Origin: Ancylostoma caninum
Taxonomy: Eukaryota > Nematoda > Chromadorea > Rhabditida > Ancylostomatidae
Length of the DNA stretch: 64,000 nt
NCBI GenBank assembly: GCA_037903475.1
Contig: JBAJFG010000006.1
Span: 1,271,501-1,335,500, forward strand
Direction of reading: 5' to 3'
Part shown: positions 12,347 to 24,800 of the stretch, one piece after another
Numbering within the stretch: position 1 is the stretch's first letter
How the letters are laid out: the number at the start of each line of letters is the position of its first letter
Made by a program: the position numbers and the translations under genes
Notes under the pieces: generated by a model
Told to the model about the DNA's origin: nothing
The model's database searches: none
The model's input: the letters and a program-made list of their open reading frames with translations, nothing else

Positions 12347-13009
12347 TTCTAGGTAACTCTTCTTCATTTTTTGGGTGTGCTGCTTACCAGTTTCTACAGA
12401 TTGAACCGTAGTTATGGGAGATTTCGTCAGCTATTTCTCTTCGAGTAATTTGATATTTTGGTTGCCTTGTACTCGACAACGCATAGATTGAGGTGGAATC
12501 TCTATGACATTACTGACTTCGGGTAGATCAAGAGTTGCTCTATATTGATCACGTGAAAAGGCATATTGCCACCTCACGGCTGCGGTCGAGTCAGAGCCGA
12601 TATATTTACTACGACATTTCGACGGGACAATTATCCGTTACGAGTTGTATTGCTGGCGCGTCGTAGCACCCAATACTTTAGCTTTAAAAATTAGCTCGTA
12701 TTTTTGTAGGCTTTGCGCTTCTCATTTACCATTGTTTGTTATGAGATTTGTTTGAGACAGCACTATTCAATGCCTCACTGGTTTAAGTATCATTTAAATG
12801 AACTGAATCAGTTTCCATAAAGTTCATGAGCTCTGTTTTCCAAGTGGATCATTCTCTGCTATGTGATTCTGCTGCTTTTATAGTGAAAGAGTGGAAGATT
12901 ATGAAAAATGTTTTCGGAATTCGTCTCTTCATATTGGGTGCAACATTGATAATTGTTCAAATTTCGTTGCTAGTTGCTAGAACCTACAGCGAGCGTCGAT
13001 CGAGCTGAA

Positions 13010-13253
13010 GAATTTGCGGATTTGTGCGTGTATAGCAGCACAACTGCGTCGCTAGTTGCGGTCGCTGTTTTGTATCACTGTAACGGCTACTCTCAATGAT
13101 ATTTGGCATTATTATTATTTATTATTTATCATTATTATTCTCTTATAAAACCATAAAAACAGGGAAAATTCAAGCATTTCCACAATTATTCAACAGCACA
13201 GGATTGCGAGCGGCGCGACTGCGCTGCTGCGGCGCTCAGGTCCGCAAATTCGT
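13010..13253. repeat. GC-rich foldback element, family 2, copy 1
   Basis: The left end (TTTGCGGATTTGTGCG...) and right end (inverse of TTTGCGGACCTGAGCGCC) are imperfect inverted repeats with GCGCGACTGCGC-type cores, separated by AT-rich sequence containing an ATTATT run. The element ends about 60 bp before the COX10 start codon, so it may overlap the promoter. Related to 19418-19655 and possibly 48540-48790. Confidence 0.5.
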
Positions 13254-13311
13254 AGATTCCATCAAACTTAAATTTCCTCTTTTAGGACATTGTATACTGT
13301 GAGGACTAGAA

Positions 13312-16300
13312 ATGCTACGGCAGGGATGGCTGTGTGCACGGTTGAGTGTTCGTCCTTCTACGAGCACAGCGTTCGCACATACATCTGCGTCTCAATACTC
13401 TCTTCCAAAGGTGTGTTTCCTTCCGAATTTTGAAGATTTTTTTCTTACTTCTAGGTCCATCAGAATTTTTCTTTCCTGCCTCTTTTTTATCTTCTAGTTT
13501 TATTTGATTTCTTCATGCTATTATCCCCGGAATCTAAGGAGAAACCCGACGTCTGCATACCTATGTTTTTTTTTGAATTTATCGTGTCCAGGTGAAGCCA
13601 CACGAGGATGAAATGCCGCAACCAGCTCGTGAAAGGCGTCCTCCTGTGGAGATACTCGACCTTGGGAAGAGGAGACCGAAAAAGAAGGAAATCAACTTAG
13701 TAGGTATGTTTTGCTGCATCAAGTGCGTTCCTGTTAATGCAGATTCCTTGTAATTAGCCTGTTACTTAGTCCGTGATTTCACTACTAGTAACTTTTCCAG
13801 TACCAGAAACTCACTTGGAGCAATGGACGAAGATGGAACCGAAAGGATTGATATCAGCTTATTTGCAGCTTTCTAAATCGAAACTTACCATGCTTGTTAC
13901 ATCCACAGGTTAGTAAATACTTTCTCCCATCTAGTGACTGTTCTCTATCTCATGTTTCATTTTTCCCAATTGCTACATCGCTTTTTCAGCTGTTGCTGGT
14001 GTTTTAATGGCTCCTGTAAGTATATCGGCTGTACCACTTGCCGCATGTGCAGCAGGTCTGAATTTAGAGCAGTATAATTTTATTTTTTTTTCTTCACCTC
14101 TGTAGTTTCTGCAGCTAGCAGTGATGTATCAGAACTGCCAAGATTTATATTTCGCAAGAGACCAGTTATTGGAATGCGTTTTTATTTCATTCCTCGTGCT
14201 CCGTTACCGCCTTTTCAAACATTTTTTTTAGTTTCTGGGTTTACATTCTCATTGCTAGTTTTTTTTTGTTTTTATTATGTTTTGCTTAACATCGCGGAGC
14301 TCTTAGTTAGAGTTTTAGTTTGCTGTGCATGTTTAGTGGTATTCAATGGTTTTGAAAGTTCTTTCTGCAGCTATTTATTATTCATTGATGTGGTTAATGC
14401 TCCGTTTCGGTTTGTATTTTGAGTGCTGCATTCAGGTACTGCATTGTTGTCATCAGCTGCCAATGCATGTAATCAATTGCTTGAAGCCCCATACGATGCT
14501 CAAATGAAGCGAACACATAGCAGAGTTTTAGTGGTTCATCGGTGAGTCGCTTTATTAGCCTGGAAAGATGAGAATATTAATGTTCCTCTATTTCAGGTTT
14601 TCTCCGCTACATGCGTTATCATTTGCTGGAGTAGCTGCTGTATGCGGAGCAGGAACCTTGTACTTTTTCGCGAATCCTCTCGCTGCTGCTCTTGGTGTAT
14701 TAAATGTGGCATTGTATGTTGGTGTTTATACTCCACTGAAGAGGACGCATATTGCTTGTACTTGGGCAGGAGCTCTGGTAAGGATTGCCGTGCTTATTAA
14801 TTGTTTTACCCTGTTTCTTCTCTGTGACTAGCTATTTTTTACATTGGCTTATATCTCAGTAATTGGCCTTAAAATCCTTAAACAGGTATGATTTGGAGAA
14901 ATGTTCAGGGTGAGGTTTATATTCAACAGCTTGTTGTTGTTCTTGTCTACTTTGCTTTGTAAATTGTTTGACATATTTAGTCTACTCAGAAAATTTCCCC
15001 TTTTATTCTGCTTTTTTACTCGTTCCTCTCAATTTCGCAGATTCAAGGTCTAACGGAGACCGTTGCTTTGTTTCATCCGGGACATTTTCCAGATTCTTTT
15101 ATTAATGATCGTTTCAAATTCTCTTTTTTTATTACTATGTTTATGAGCGTTGTACTAATGTGGAACTGAACCAAGAGTTCCTCTGTGCAGGTTGGTGCGA
15201 TTCCACCTCTCATGGGCTATGCAGCCGCTACAGGCACACTAGATGCGTCGGCATTTTGCATGGCTGCTATTCTATATTCTTGGCAATTTCCTCACTTCAA
15301 CGGATTGTCATGGAATCTACGAGGAGACTACAGCAAGGTTAGATCTTACTAAAAGCTGAAGTAGTGGCTTGAAAATAGAACTTTGATATTTTGTGAAATC
15401 TTCGTTCATATCTTACATGAGATGTCTGTAAGATGCTTGTACGTGAACAGTTTTTTACTAATTCTGATTAATGATTTCCTAGAAATTATCCTTTGAATAG
15501 TATTTTTGAATCTTCTTACCGTAGTGGTCTCCGCTGTAACGTACTGAGAAAAATGGAAGCCATTCCTAGTCACGGCTCAAGAGTCTGCTGAATAGACCAC
15601 TGGTTTCTATTCAGGTGCTATAGTGCTTAAAACCCGCTCATTCTTTTGCATATCAGGGATAAAATTTATTTATCTGAATTCCGAAAACCTGGGCTTGGAT
15701 TTTGGCTATCCAACATGGTCAAATTGGGCCTCTGTCAAGTTAGTACACAGTTTGAGCTCTGCATTATATAGTTGAGCAAACGTTTTTAGCTCTTCATAGC
15801 CTGTAAATGTATGTTTGTATGTTTCAGTTTCTAAGTACCATGACTACTATTAATTCCTACAGGCTGGATATCGTGTAATGTGCGTCACCAACGAACGGCT
15901 TTGCCGGGTGACGTCCATCCGACATAGCTTGGCTCTGGTTGGATTATGCTCCATTGCTGCCCCATTGACCAATCTTACGACTATCACATTTGCGCTAGGT
16001 AAGGAAATTCCTCTGCAGATTTTGTATATTTGTTGTTTTTGCTGTTTTGATTTACTCGGACTTCTTATTCTTTTTTACTTTTTTTTCTCAACAGATTCCC
16101 TGCCAGTAAATGCGTATATGTGTTGGTTAGCATACAAATTTTACAAAGCACCCGATGCTCAAAATTCTCGAAAGTTGTTCTTCTACAGGTAGGTGTTTTC
16201 CTTTTCGTTCTATTTCTTAAGTGAACCTGAATATTCTTTATTTTCCATTATTTTGTTTTCTCTGTTTTTTCTGTCCTGAATTCTACCTTTTCCAGTTTAT

Positions 16301-16416
16301 TCTATCTACCTTTAATTATGACATTAATGGTGGTGAGCAACTACGGTCGAAGTGGTGAGCAGAAAAAGTCGCTCTCTGAACGAATTCAGTCATTTTCTAA
16401 GGTAGTCAACCTCTAA
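13312..16416 (+). CDS. cox-10: COX10: protohaem IX farnesyltransferase (haem O synthase), mitochondrial
   Basis: Transfers a farnesyl group from farnesyl diphosphate to haem B, making haem O, the precursor of haem A for cytochrome c oxidase; multi-pass protein of the inner mitochondrial membrane. Ten exons: 13312-13410, 13592-13703, 13801-13908, 13990-14055, 14436-14541, 14597-14777, 15191-15337, 15863-15998, 16095-16188, 16296-16416. They join in frame to 389 aa. The N terminus [18 protein letters not shown] is a typical basic, acid-free mitochondrial presequence. UbiA-family signatures: [18 protein letters not shown] (residues 138-155), the N/DxxxD prenyl-diphosphate site; YTPLKR (208-213); and [20 protein letters not shown] (252-271). 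Hydrophobic segments run throughout. The position equal to Asn in human NRPLVRG is Ser, and that segment reads SRVLVVHR. The small exon 4 could alternatively use a GTAAGT inside it, but that would break the frame. Very confident. Confidence 0.96.
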
Positions 16417-17719
16417 GATCTGTGTTTTCGGATTATGGAGTTTAACTGGGATCTATTAATCTTTTAGTTTTCTGGGAATCCCTCATTGCCATGTATTTCT
16501 GTGCTCAGCTCGTTAAGCATTAGAATTGTACATTATCATATGTACCCTGCTCAGCGTGTTTCCAAGAGCCATAACAAGTATATCTGTCCTTGTTATTGCT
16601 CTGGTTCCTTGGAAAAAACTAAAATGCCTCGGGCAGCTCCGAAAAATCAGTTGCACGCATGAAAATTTTTGTCAAAAAAGGCTTAGGATGTTAATGCATT
16701 CGTAGAGTGGCGCACGACTTCCAGGCTTACTCACGTTCATGCGTTGCTGAAGTGGAATAATCGCTTGTGATTGTGAAAGCAGTGTCAGAGCAGATTCCGC
16801 CGTTTTTGAGGTGCCAGGAGCTCATTTGTGTAATGGTTTGTTAAATCTTCGCCTGGGATTGGGCTACAGTTACAGTGATAGTTTTCTGGAGCTGTCCTTC
16901 GCCATTGAATATGTAGATTTCCCTATCCAGTTTTTTATATTTAATCTCTGGCATCCATTTGTTTCCATGGGAATGGTTAACCCGTGTTCTTTCTCTATGG
17001 TGCTATGCTATGGTGCTATGCAATGATTTGGACCATAGTTCTGCGAGGATTGTCTCCCATACATCTGTTTTTGAATAATGCTATCTCATCCGGTGATTAT
17101 CTATTGCAACTGTTGCCCCCTACGTTTCACAATTCGTTCATCCTTTGTTGCTGCGCGGAAGTTTATGCTGTGTTTCTAGACTTTGGGCTTGAACAAAGTC
17201 GAGTTCTATTGGTCAAAAAGATCGAAATTAAGCGCAGAATTTGATAGCTGAAGTGAAGCCAGTTTTTATTTTTGTCTATAAGTTTCTGACTTCTTTTAGT
17301 GTCAGACTTCCTTTCCACTTCTGTTTCTGATACCTAGGGTTAGTAATGTACATAGATATGCAACTGAGTACCCTTTCATTGAGTATTGATGGACGTGCGT
17401 CTGCTCAAGTCATTCATACCTCGTCCGTAGTGCGCTTACTCCTTCGTTTGTTGCCTTCATTCAAATTGTATATGATACCGTTTTAAAGTTGTTTTGAATG
17501 GATCTGTTTATTTTCGTAGATATAGTGCTAGGACGTTGTTGGTGTTCTTTTTTAAATGAAATTGTTAAGCATTGTAGATGTTAGCTGAAGGTTGCTGAGG
17601 AATGGCAGAAGATTGTTATGTTGTAGAAAAGCGTATAGCAATTAAAGAATCATATGCATTTTTTGTACCTCTTCGGGTATTTTCCGCTTTTCAGTTTTTT
17701 TAAGCCTTAAGCTGTAGTT

Positions 17720-17829
17720 ATAGTGCGTCAGAGTCCGATCCGTCGGATAACGAAAGATATGTATCATCGGATAACGGAACTCAATAATCATCTTTCGTTA
17801 TCCGACCGGGTCGGACTCCGATGCACTAT
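17720..17829. repeat. Compact hairpin MITE (~110 bp)
   Basis: The left arm 17720-17758 (starting ATAGTGCGTCAGAGTCCGAT) and right arm 17790-17829 (ending GGACTCCGATGCACTAT) are inverse complements with only a few mismatches around a ~30-bp loop. TA lies at both outer edges, consistent with a TA target duplication. The transcript would fold into a ~39-bp hairpin. Confidence 0.75.
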
Positions 17830-18204
17830 AAATGAAGGTTTAGAGGAGAGGGAGAGGGGATAAGTAGTTTCAACTATAGGTTTTTGGAATTGTTCCTCCA
17901 TTCGTTCCTATAAAATCTTGCATGGGTGAGAATGTACCCTTTCCTGGGGATAAGTTTTGCATTTCATTTCGAGTTATGCTTAACGTGTCTTGCTTGAAAC
18001 AAGAAACTGGACGCTACCTAACCGCTGTGAGAGTGTAGTCATCGCCACCAAATGCTCCATCGAGAGGGTGATATTAAAATGAAGTAAACCACCTCAGAAA
18101 TCCGGACTTCTGCTTTACGTCAACACGTATCAGGGACGATGCAGCTTACTCCAAGTCCAGTAAAATCAAGTGGGCCGGGCACGCTACACGACTTGAAGAC
18201 ATTT

Positions 18205-18612
18205 CAACCTCAGAATGGCTCCTGATGGTACATATGAAGCGAATTTCTAGGAGATGCTAATCACAGTCCGATCCATGGGGAGCTTGTGGGCAGGGCCAAG
18301 ACTTGGGAGCGAGGCTTATGGATAATGCATTCCCGATGGCGCGCATTCTGAAGAAATTCATAGTCCTCGTAAGGTTTTCCATCCTCCTTCCTCAGTGGAA
18401 TAGCAGATGTGCTATATGTGTGACCGTCAGGGGAGTGGATGGTGCGTGAACCCGTGGGCCCGTCATTGCTCCGCCCACAAGCTAGCCAAAATTTAGGGCC
18501 CAAAAAAGAGTTTTCAGTAGTTTTGCACAAAATCACGTATACAGCTGCGATCAGGAGTTGCTGGGAATTCTCTACATGTGAAAATCTCAAAAACCGTTCT
18601 GAGGTGGTGGCG
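18205..18612. repeat. Foldback element, CCACCTCAGAATCG family, copy A
   Basis: The left end contains ACCTCAGAATGG and the right end its inverse (CGTTCTGAGGTGG), with GCTTGTGGGCAGGGCC / GGCTCCGCCCACAAGCT-like subterminal blocks. It shares these features with 20338-20843 and 24713-25185. The termini here are decayed. Open frames across it are palindrome artefacts. Confidence 0.6.
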
Positions 18613-18830
18613 ATCAATCTGTTCATCTGTAACATTGTCCATTAGCGTTTCCAGAGAAATTATAGCCTTGTCATCTGATGGCATTTTGCGAATAGAAGTT
18701 GCTATTCCTGAATGCGGTGGAAGTGCTCCACGGACACGACCGGTGCTCGCTGTGTCGACCCGTTGAACTCTCTTATCAACTGTCCACTGCTACGTAGACC
18801 GCTATCGCACATGCCGTTCGTTCCGTGTCG

Positions 18831-21800
18831 ATGAGTCGCGACATTTTACTACTAATTGCCCTGTTACCGTCAACCCAGACGTCTCTTGTCGAAACCAGCT
18901 ATGGACTGCTGGAGGGCGTATCGATGCAATCACGGGATAACTCTACTTGTTGGATATTCAAGGTGGATCTCTTCGAAGCTTCGTTTTCCGTAGTCAGAGG
19001 TGTATCGTTAGTCAGTTCTAGCCCATACATGACTGAGGTATGGTTGTATGTCTGGTACGGAATATTTCTGAAAGAGTCAAATTAAGAGCCTGCAAATTTA
19101 CCTCAGTTACATCTGTTTCAGTGAATAATTGGTATCTCTGGCCAATATCAAATCATTATTTCAGGGAGTACCTATTGCACAACCACCTGTCGGAGACCGT
19201 AGATTCAAGCTGCCAGAACCACCGAAACCATGGGAGGGTGTGAGAGAAGCTAAACTATATAGGTGCTGTTCATCTATTCAGAGTGTTCTTCTTAGTGCAT
19301 TTCACCAAAGAAGTCAATTGAAGAGATATTAGAGAAAAGAGAAAGCGAGAGAGTGTGCGCTGCTTGTAGAGGCGAGCAGAACAGGTACAGGGTAAGTACA
19401 AATACTCGCGTGCGTTTTTGCGGACACGAGAAACGCGCGGCGCGACCGCGCCGCTCTCGCTGCAATCGCCGACAAATTATGTTATTTTATGTCAGTTAAT
19501 GGCAAATCCGGGTTTTCTTGATAGTTTCTCATCATAATTGATGTTGACTATCACGAAAATTAGCTGACCATCAAGAAAACTTATAGTTTGCTATGCCAGC
19601 GAGAATTCCTACGCGAGCGGCGCAGTTGCGTGGCGTGCTTCCTAAGTCCGCGAATAACTCACCGCCATTGACACTCATTGTACGTCGGCGATAAATTATT
19701 TCATGCACAACTGCATGAAAAGATCTCATTCGTTCAGTTTGACTGTTTTGAGTGGAAGGAGGTGATGTCAATTAAGATTTACTTAGGAAAACTAGTAAAT
19801 ACATTAACAAAAACACATCTTGGTTAGGTACAGCAGAGCATTTTGTTTTCCTGTTGTTGAGATTCTCTGGGATTCTGAAGAAAAAGGAGGGAAATGTTGT
19901 TGCTCTAGAATAATTTGCGGCAGTAAAAGTCGTAAAGTTGAGTAAAGGTTTGAGAGCCGCGGTCATTTGACTTTCAGTCTACTAGAAAGAAAATGTTTCC
20001 TTGTGTCCTTTACACTGCTGCAAGAATTTCCAGTTATTTGGAATAACAAAAAGGTTAGCGGCTCTGCAGTTTTGCAATTTTCCAGCCAAGGGACTTATAC
20101 AGCCTGGATTTTTCAATTTCTAGTACTTCTGCGAACTCACGGTCACAGAATCTCTCATGTGCTCACTGGAACGTACCTCCTGTTTTCAGCGCTGCATGTT
20201 TAAGCAACTCAACCGCTGCTGGCTTACAGCCAAAATATATGAGCGAGGACTGTCTTTACACAAATATTTTCACCAGCGAAAGGTGTTTATCGGGAGTAAG
20301 TCCTTGATGTTTTGACCTTACAAGTTGGCTAGTGTTAAGAACACCGTCCCACCCTCAGAATCGTTTTTTTTTTTTTGAGATTTTTCGCAAGAAAAGAGTC
20401 GAAAATAAACTGCTGATCACAGTGGTATATGTGATTCCGTGAAAAACTGCCAAAAATCCCGTTTTCAAGCTCCAGTTACTAAGGAGACTGTGGGCGGAGC
20501 CAGAGTTTTCACCTGATGTACAATTCCCTTGCGCATGGAGGACAGTTTCGATTCTGATGAGGAGTGGATAAGGGACTCTCACGACAATTGTGAATTTTCC
20601 CGGAAGTTGTTCTCCTGGGAGCGAATTATTCAAACAGTGCCTTGGCTCAGCCCCGGCTCCACCTACAGGCTCTTCAAGAATTAGGGCTCGAAAGCGGGTT
20701 TTCCGCAGTTTTTTACGGAGTCACATACATCATTGTGATCAGCAGCTCGTAGAGGTTTATTTATTATTTATTTTTTTAATAGATTTATTTATTTTATTCA
20801 ATATGAGAAGCCCCAAAATTTCTGAGGTGTGACGGTGCTTTGAAGTAAATTTTGAAACTACTTAGTCCGATGAGACAAATTGATTTGTTTCTATTTAGAA
20901 TGCTTCGTGTCCAGTGATTTTTTATATTCATGGTGGAAGCTTGAATTATGACTCTGCTGTGATGTTTGACGACAAGTACATAACGGATAAATATTCATCA
21001 AAGGGTACTCAATGTTTTACACTTTATTTGATGCAAATTTCAGTCTTTATTCCTCTACATGTGGGTAATTTGGACTGGTAACCAGGAAGGAAATGCACAG
21101 TTGTGGAACAATTTATACTACAGATTAAAATTCAGAGTGAAATAGGAAATCAAGATACAGTTGGTAGTCCGATTAGCTTTACTATCCAGGTGATTTACGA
21201 GATTTATCTAGAGCTCAAACTTACCCACTAACGTCTCTCTGAAAAGTTCTGTGAATTTTTCTGAGGCTGCATGCATTATTAAGATTATTAAGGGTAACAT
21301 GTTAACTCCACACACATTTACCCACCGTTTCCATGAGCTTCGATGCGTTTACCCTGAGTAATCTCAATCATGCGTCCAGACCTTGGTTAATATCAATAAT
21401 AATATTACTATATACTAATAACAAATACAGTAATAATACTACATGACGTTCTTCAGACATTGTTTTCGTTATATCTGCCTTTCGGCTCGGATTTTTCGGT
21501 GTACTGGCGTTTGAGAACGATGAGATTGTGCCGCGTAATTTGGCACTTTACGGTAAGTTACGGCTGTTCTTTGCCTCCTGACTCATACAGCCTTTTAGCT
21601 GAAATTCCTGAAAAAAAAGTGACCATAACTGGAGGAAAGGTATTGATAATAAACCATTCTTACAGATATTATCGCTGGAATAGAATTCATGCACCACGAA
21701 ATATCTGCTTTTGGTGGTGACCCAAAGCAGGTCACCCTGATGGGACACTCACAAGGTGGCAGCATAGCGATGATATTTGCTGCTTCCAGGTACGCTTACT

Positions 21801-24800
21801 GTTTACTCGAGGAGTAAATTCCTGAAGGAATCAATAATCGATTTTTTCTAGTCTCATTGATCCTAAAAAACGTTTGTTTCAACAAATAATCGCCCTTAGT
21901 CCTGCTGTGAATTATCGGAGCGTGGATGGTCGCGCAGATCTGACATGGAGATTAGCACATGAAGTAGGGGTAGGTGAGGAATACGTGAATTATCTCGATT
22001 TAGTGGTTATGCCTTGGTTATAATTTACATCGTTATTTCCTGGATTAGCTCTGCTGATTCATCCAGATCACAAAACCGTGATCCTCGAAGGTTATCCAGG
22101 GAATTTTCCTACTTTTTCTCAATATCTCCATGTGCACAAGGTTCAGCTGTAGTCATTAAGGACTTTAATAGTGCGTAAAAACACAAGTGTATAGCTATGA
22201 TAGCCTTTTATTACACCTAGGAGTGCCATCCTTTCTAGTGATTGCACTGTTTGGCTCATGATATCACCTTATCTAGAAGGACAAATCACCTTTTTGAGTG
22301 TTTTCTGCCTTGACCTGGTAGAATGAAATACATACATATGTACGTGGAAACGAGCAACAAGAAAAAAAAAACAACTTAGGTAACTGAACCGGAGCCCTCT
22401 GACATTTGTGGCTTTCAGTGCACTACCTCCAGAAAGCGACCTCATCCTACAACACTTGCGCAAACATCCAAAGTTGTCGATTGCTTGAGGAATGTAGATG
22501 CCCTTGTTCTCCTGGCCAAGCAGAGGGAGCTCGAAGAGGAAGGACTGCCGTTTGATGGAGTCCTTTTTGCACCGCCGCTGGTGGAAGATGGGACTGCTTT
22601 CGAGGACTTCTTGGCCGATAGCCCTGTGAGTTTTCTTCGATCTATTCTACAAATACTGTATGTATTGTAGGGAAGGGACCAACACAGAATTACTGCAAAA
22701 AAAACATCTCCAGCTTCCGTTTTCCCTCAAAAATGACCTGTGGTCTGATTCACTGTTCAATATGGTTGAAGAAGTGGAGGAGAGAAGCACGGAAAATGCG
22801 CAAGAATCATAGAGTCGATTTGGGAGGGGGAGGGGGGGGGGGAGTGAAAAAAAAACAAGAATTATGCACTACTGCTCAACTATCGTTGGAAGCGGATCAT
22901 ACAAAGAGGAGTTGTTTCGATAAATCCCCTGACCTGAATCTATCGGCTTTTTTTGATGAGTTATTCTGTCAAAAATTTTCAGTACATTGCTCGGAAAGCG
23001 TCCAAATTGGATGCAGTCATGAAAATTTCACTGGAAAAATTAAAATTTCAATAGGGATCACCTCAAAATTGTTATTCAGTCCTTGATGACAGAAAAAAAA
23101 ACGCTACAAAATAAGACTTATGAAGCATTTCATTGAACTTGTTTGAAAGTTGTTATATTCAAAAACGCGAAGTGAAAGAAGCACGAACAAGCTCCTTAGC
23201 TAGGTCACCCTTCAGTGAGAGCTCTCCTTTGTCTCCTTTTCTCCTAAAAGAAAGAAAATTTCCGTTGCCGCTGACACTTACCACCCATCTGTACTGCTTT
23301 CCAGTTCATAATTTTTTTTTCGCTTGCGTGTGTGTTTTTACCCATAGTTAAGCATAGTTTTGGTTTAGTTCATCTAGAGTAGTTTTGCAGTTTAGTTTAT
23401 AAAGTAGTTTTATAGTTTTTATAGTTTTTTTTTCATTGATGGAATTGTAAGCCTATGCATATCCGCTCATGCACTCTATGTATATGTAATGTTTACCATA
23501 CTCATATAGAATTCTAATTTTATTGAACATTATTTTTATAATAGCCCTATTCTTATAAAGAGGTTTGTCAACTTCCAGTGAGAGTTCAATCGTAACATTA
23601 TAATTTTGGAATATTTTAATAGGTTATTTTCTGGTTGTTCAAGCGATAAAATGTATTAGTGGGTGTGAATTGATGAACAGGTTCAGCTTTCAGGCGAGAC
23701 CAATGATTTGCGGTTCAACTCGATGCGAATTCAACTTCATGAATAATGATGAGGATTTCGATATTGGCGCTTTCCTTGTAGTTAAGCACCCGGCTGAAGT
23801 ACGCCAAAAATATTTTGAGGACAAACACCTGGGAAGTTGGTTTTTATGCTTAAAGCAATTTTCACGTGGGAATGACTTTAAAATACCTCGGAAAAATTTA
23901 TCTAGTTTAACCTACTGTAAACAACTCTTTTTCCTTAGAATAGCTGAGTAAGAATAGGTGTTTTATAGAAATCATGGATGCTTACCTATCGCAAGTGGTA
24001 TTCACTCTGAATGTAATGTTTGGTACCGTTTTTGCCGATAAGGGATCGGCTGTCTACTTGCTAGAGTACGAGTGAGTTTTGCTCTGAGTACTGAATGTAT
24101 CTTTTTCCCTTTTCATTGTTGGTTAACCTTAAAAATAGTATTTTTTATATTAAAAATTTCCTTAGAAAGCATTGTTTTCGAAAATATAACTCAACATACT
24201 ATGTATGTACCACTCCAGAAGATTGAGATGATGTTAATGGATAGTAGCAGCATAGGTCGCCTATAGCTCCCTATGAAATACCCTCAAAACCGCAATGAAA
24301 AACCCCACCATTTTCAAAGCAACCATTTTTTTATTGATAGGTGTTGTCGAAAAAAATTCCATGCTGTCAAATTAGCCAATGAAATTCGTGTCTCCCTACA
24401 TGCCCTTCACGTAGTTTTAAGAAGTGAAGTGAGTTTGGAGTTGGTTTTGAACAGAGAGAATTGTGCCAGTTTCACGCCATCCATTCTGCAGCCATTTTGA
24501 AATCCGTTTTTTGTTTTACGGGTGTTGGAAATTCCCTTCCTCATACTTACGCTCTGTGTTTACCAAAAAAAATACTAGTCTTGAGTAAAAATATGAATAC
24601 TAACTCGCTTATTTCAACGACTAGGTTCTTTTTAGTGCGCGATTTAGTTGCAGACAGTTTATTTCAGCTAAAGAACCGCTTTACCATGTGAACGCCGAAG
24701 AGAAATCATGTGTTAAAGGCATCGTCCCACCTCAGAATCGTTTTTGGGATTTTCGCATGCAGATGATCTCCAGAAGCTGCTGATCCCAATGGTGTATGTG

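Larger units (their letters stand above)
9287..13311. other. Intergenic region between septin and COX10
   Basis: About 4 kb without a supportable gene. It contains an inverted-repeat element flanked by direct repeats (11114-11488), a cluster of TTGTCGACAA-like units with inverted ends (12025-12346) and a GC-rich foldback just upstream of COX10 (13010-13253). A short frame at 12831-13008 encodes a hydrophobic stretch but has no family resemblance. No septin polyadenylation signal of AATAAA type is obvious close to the stop. Confidence 0.5.
16417..18830. other. Intergenic region between COX10 and the carboxylesterase
   Basis: About 2.4 kb without a gene I can support. It contains a short perfect tandem duplication of TATGGTGCTATGC near 17000, a compact 110-bp hairpin MITE (17720-17829) and one copy of a TTAAAGGCA-class foldback (18205-18612), which ends about 220 bp before the esterase start codon. 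Confidence 0.5.

Noticed and set aside
12831..13008. Short frame with a hydrophobic segment upstream of COX10
   Set aside because: It resembles a single-pass membrane peptide but lacks family similarity and abuts a foldback repeat; not enough to call a gene.
14174..14422. Hydrophobic 82-residue frame inside COX10
   Set aside because: It falls wholly in the intron between COX10 exons 4 and 5 and is T-rich, which makes hydrophobic translations by chance.
22733..23086. 117-residue frame in the esterase gene
   Set aside because: It contains a poly-Gly stretch from a G run, has no family match, and lies in intron 8.
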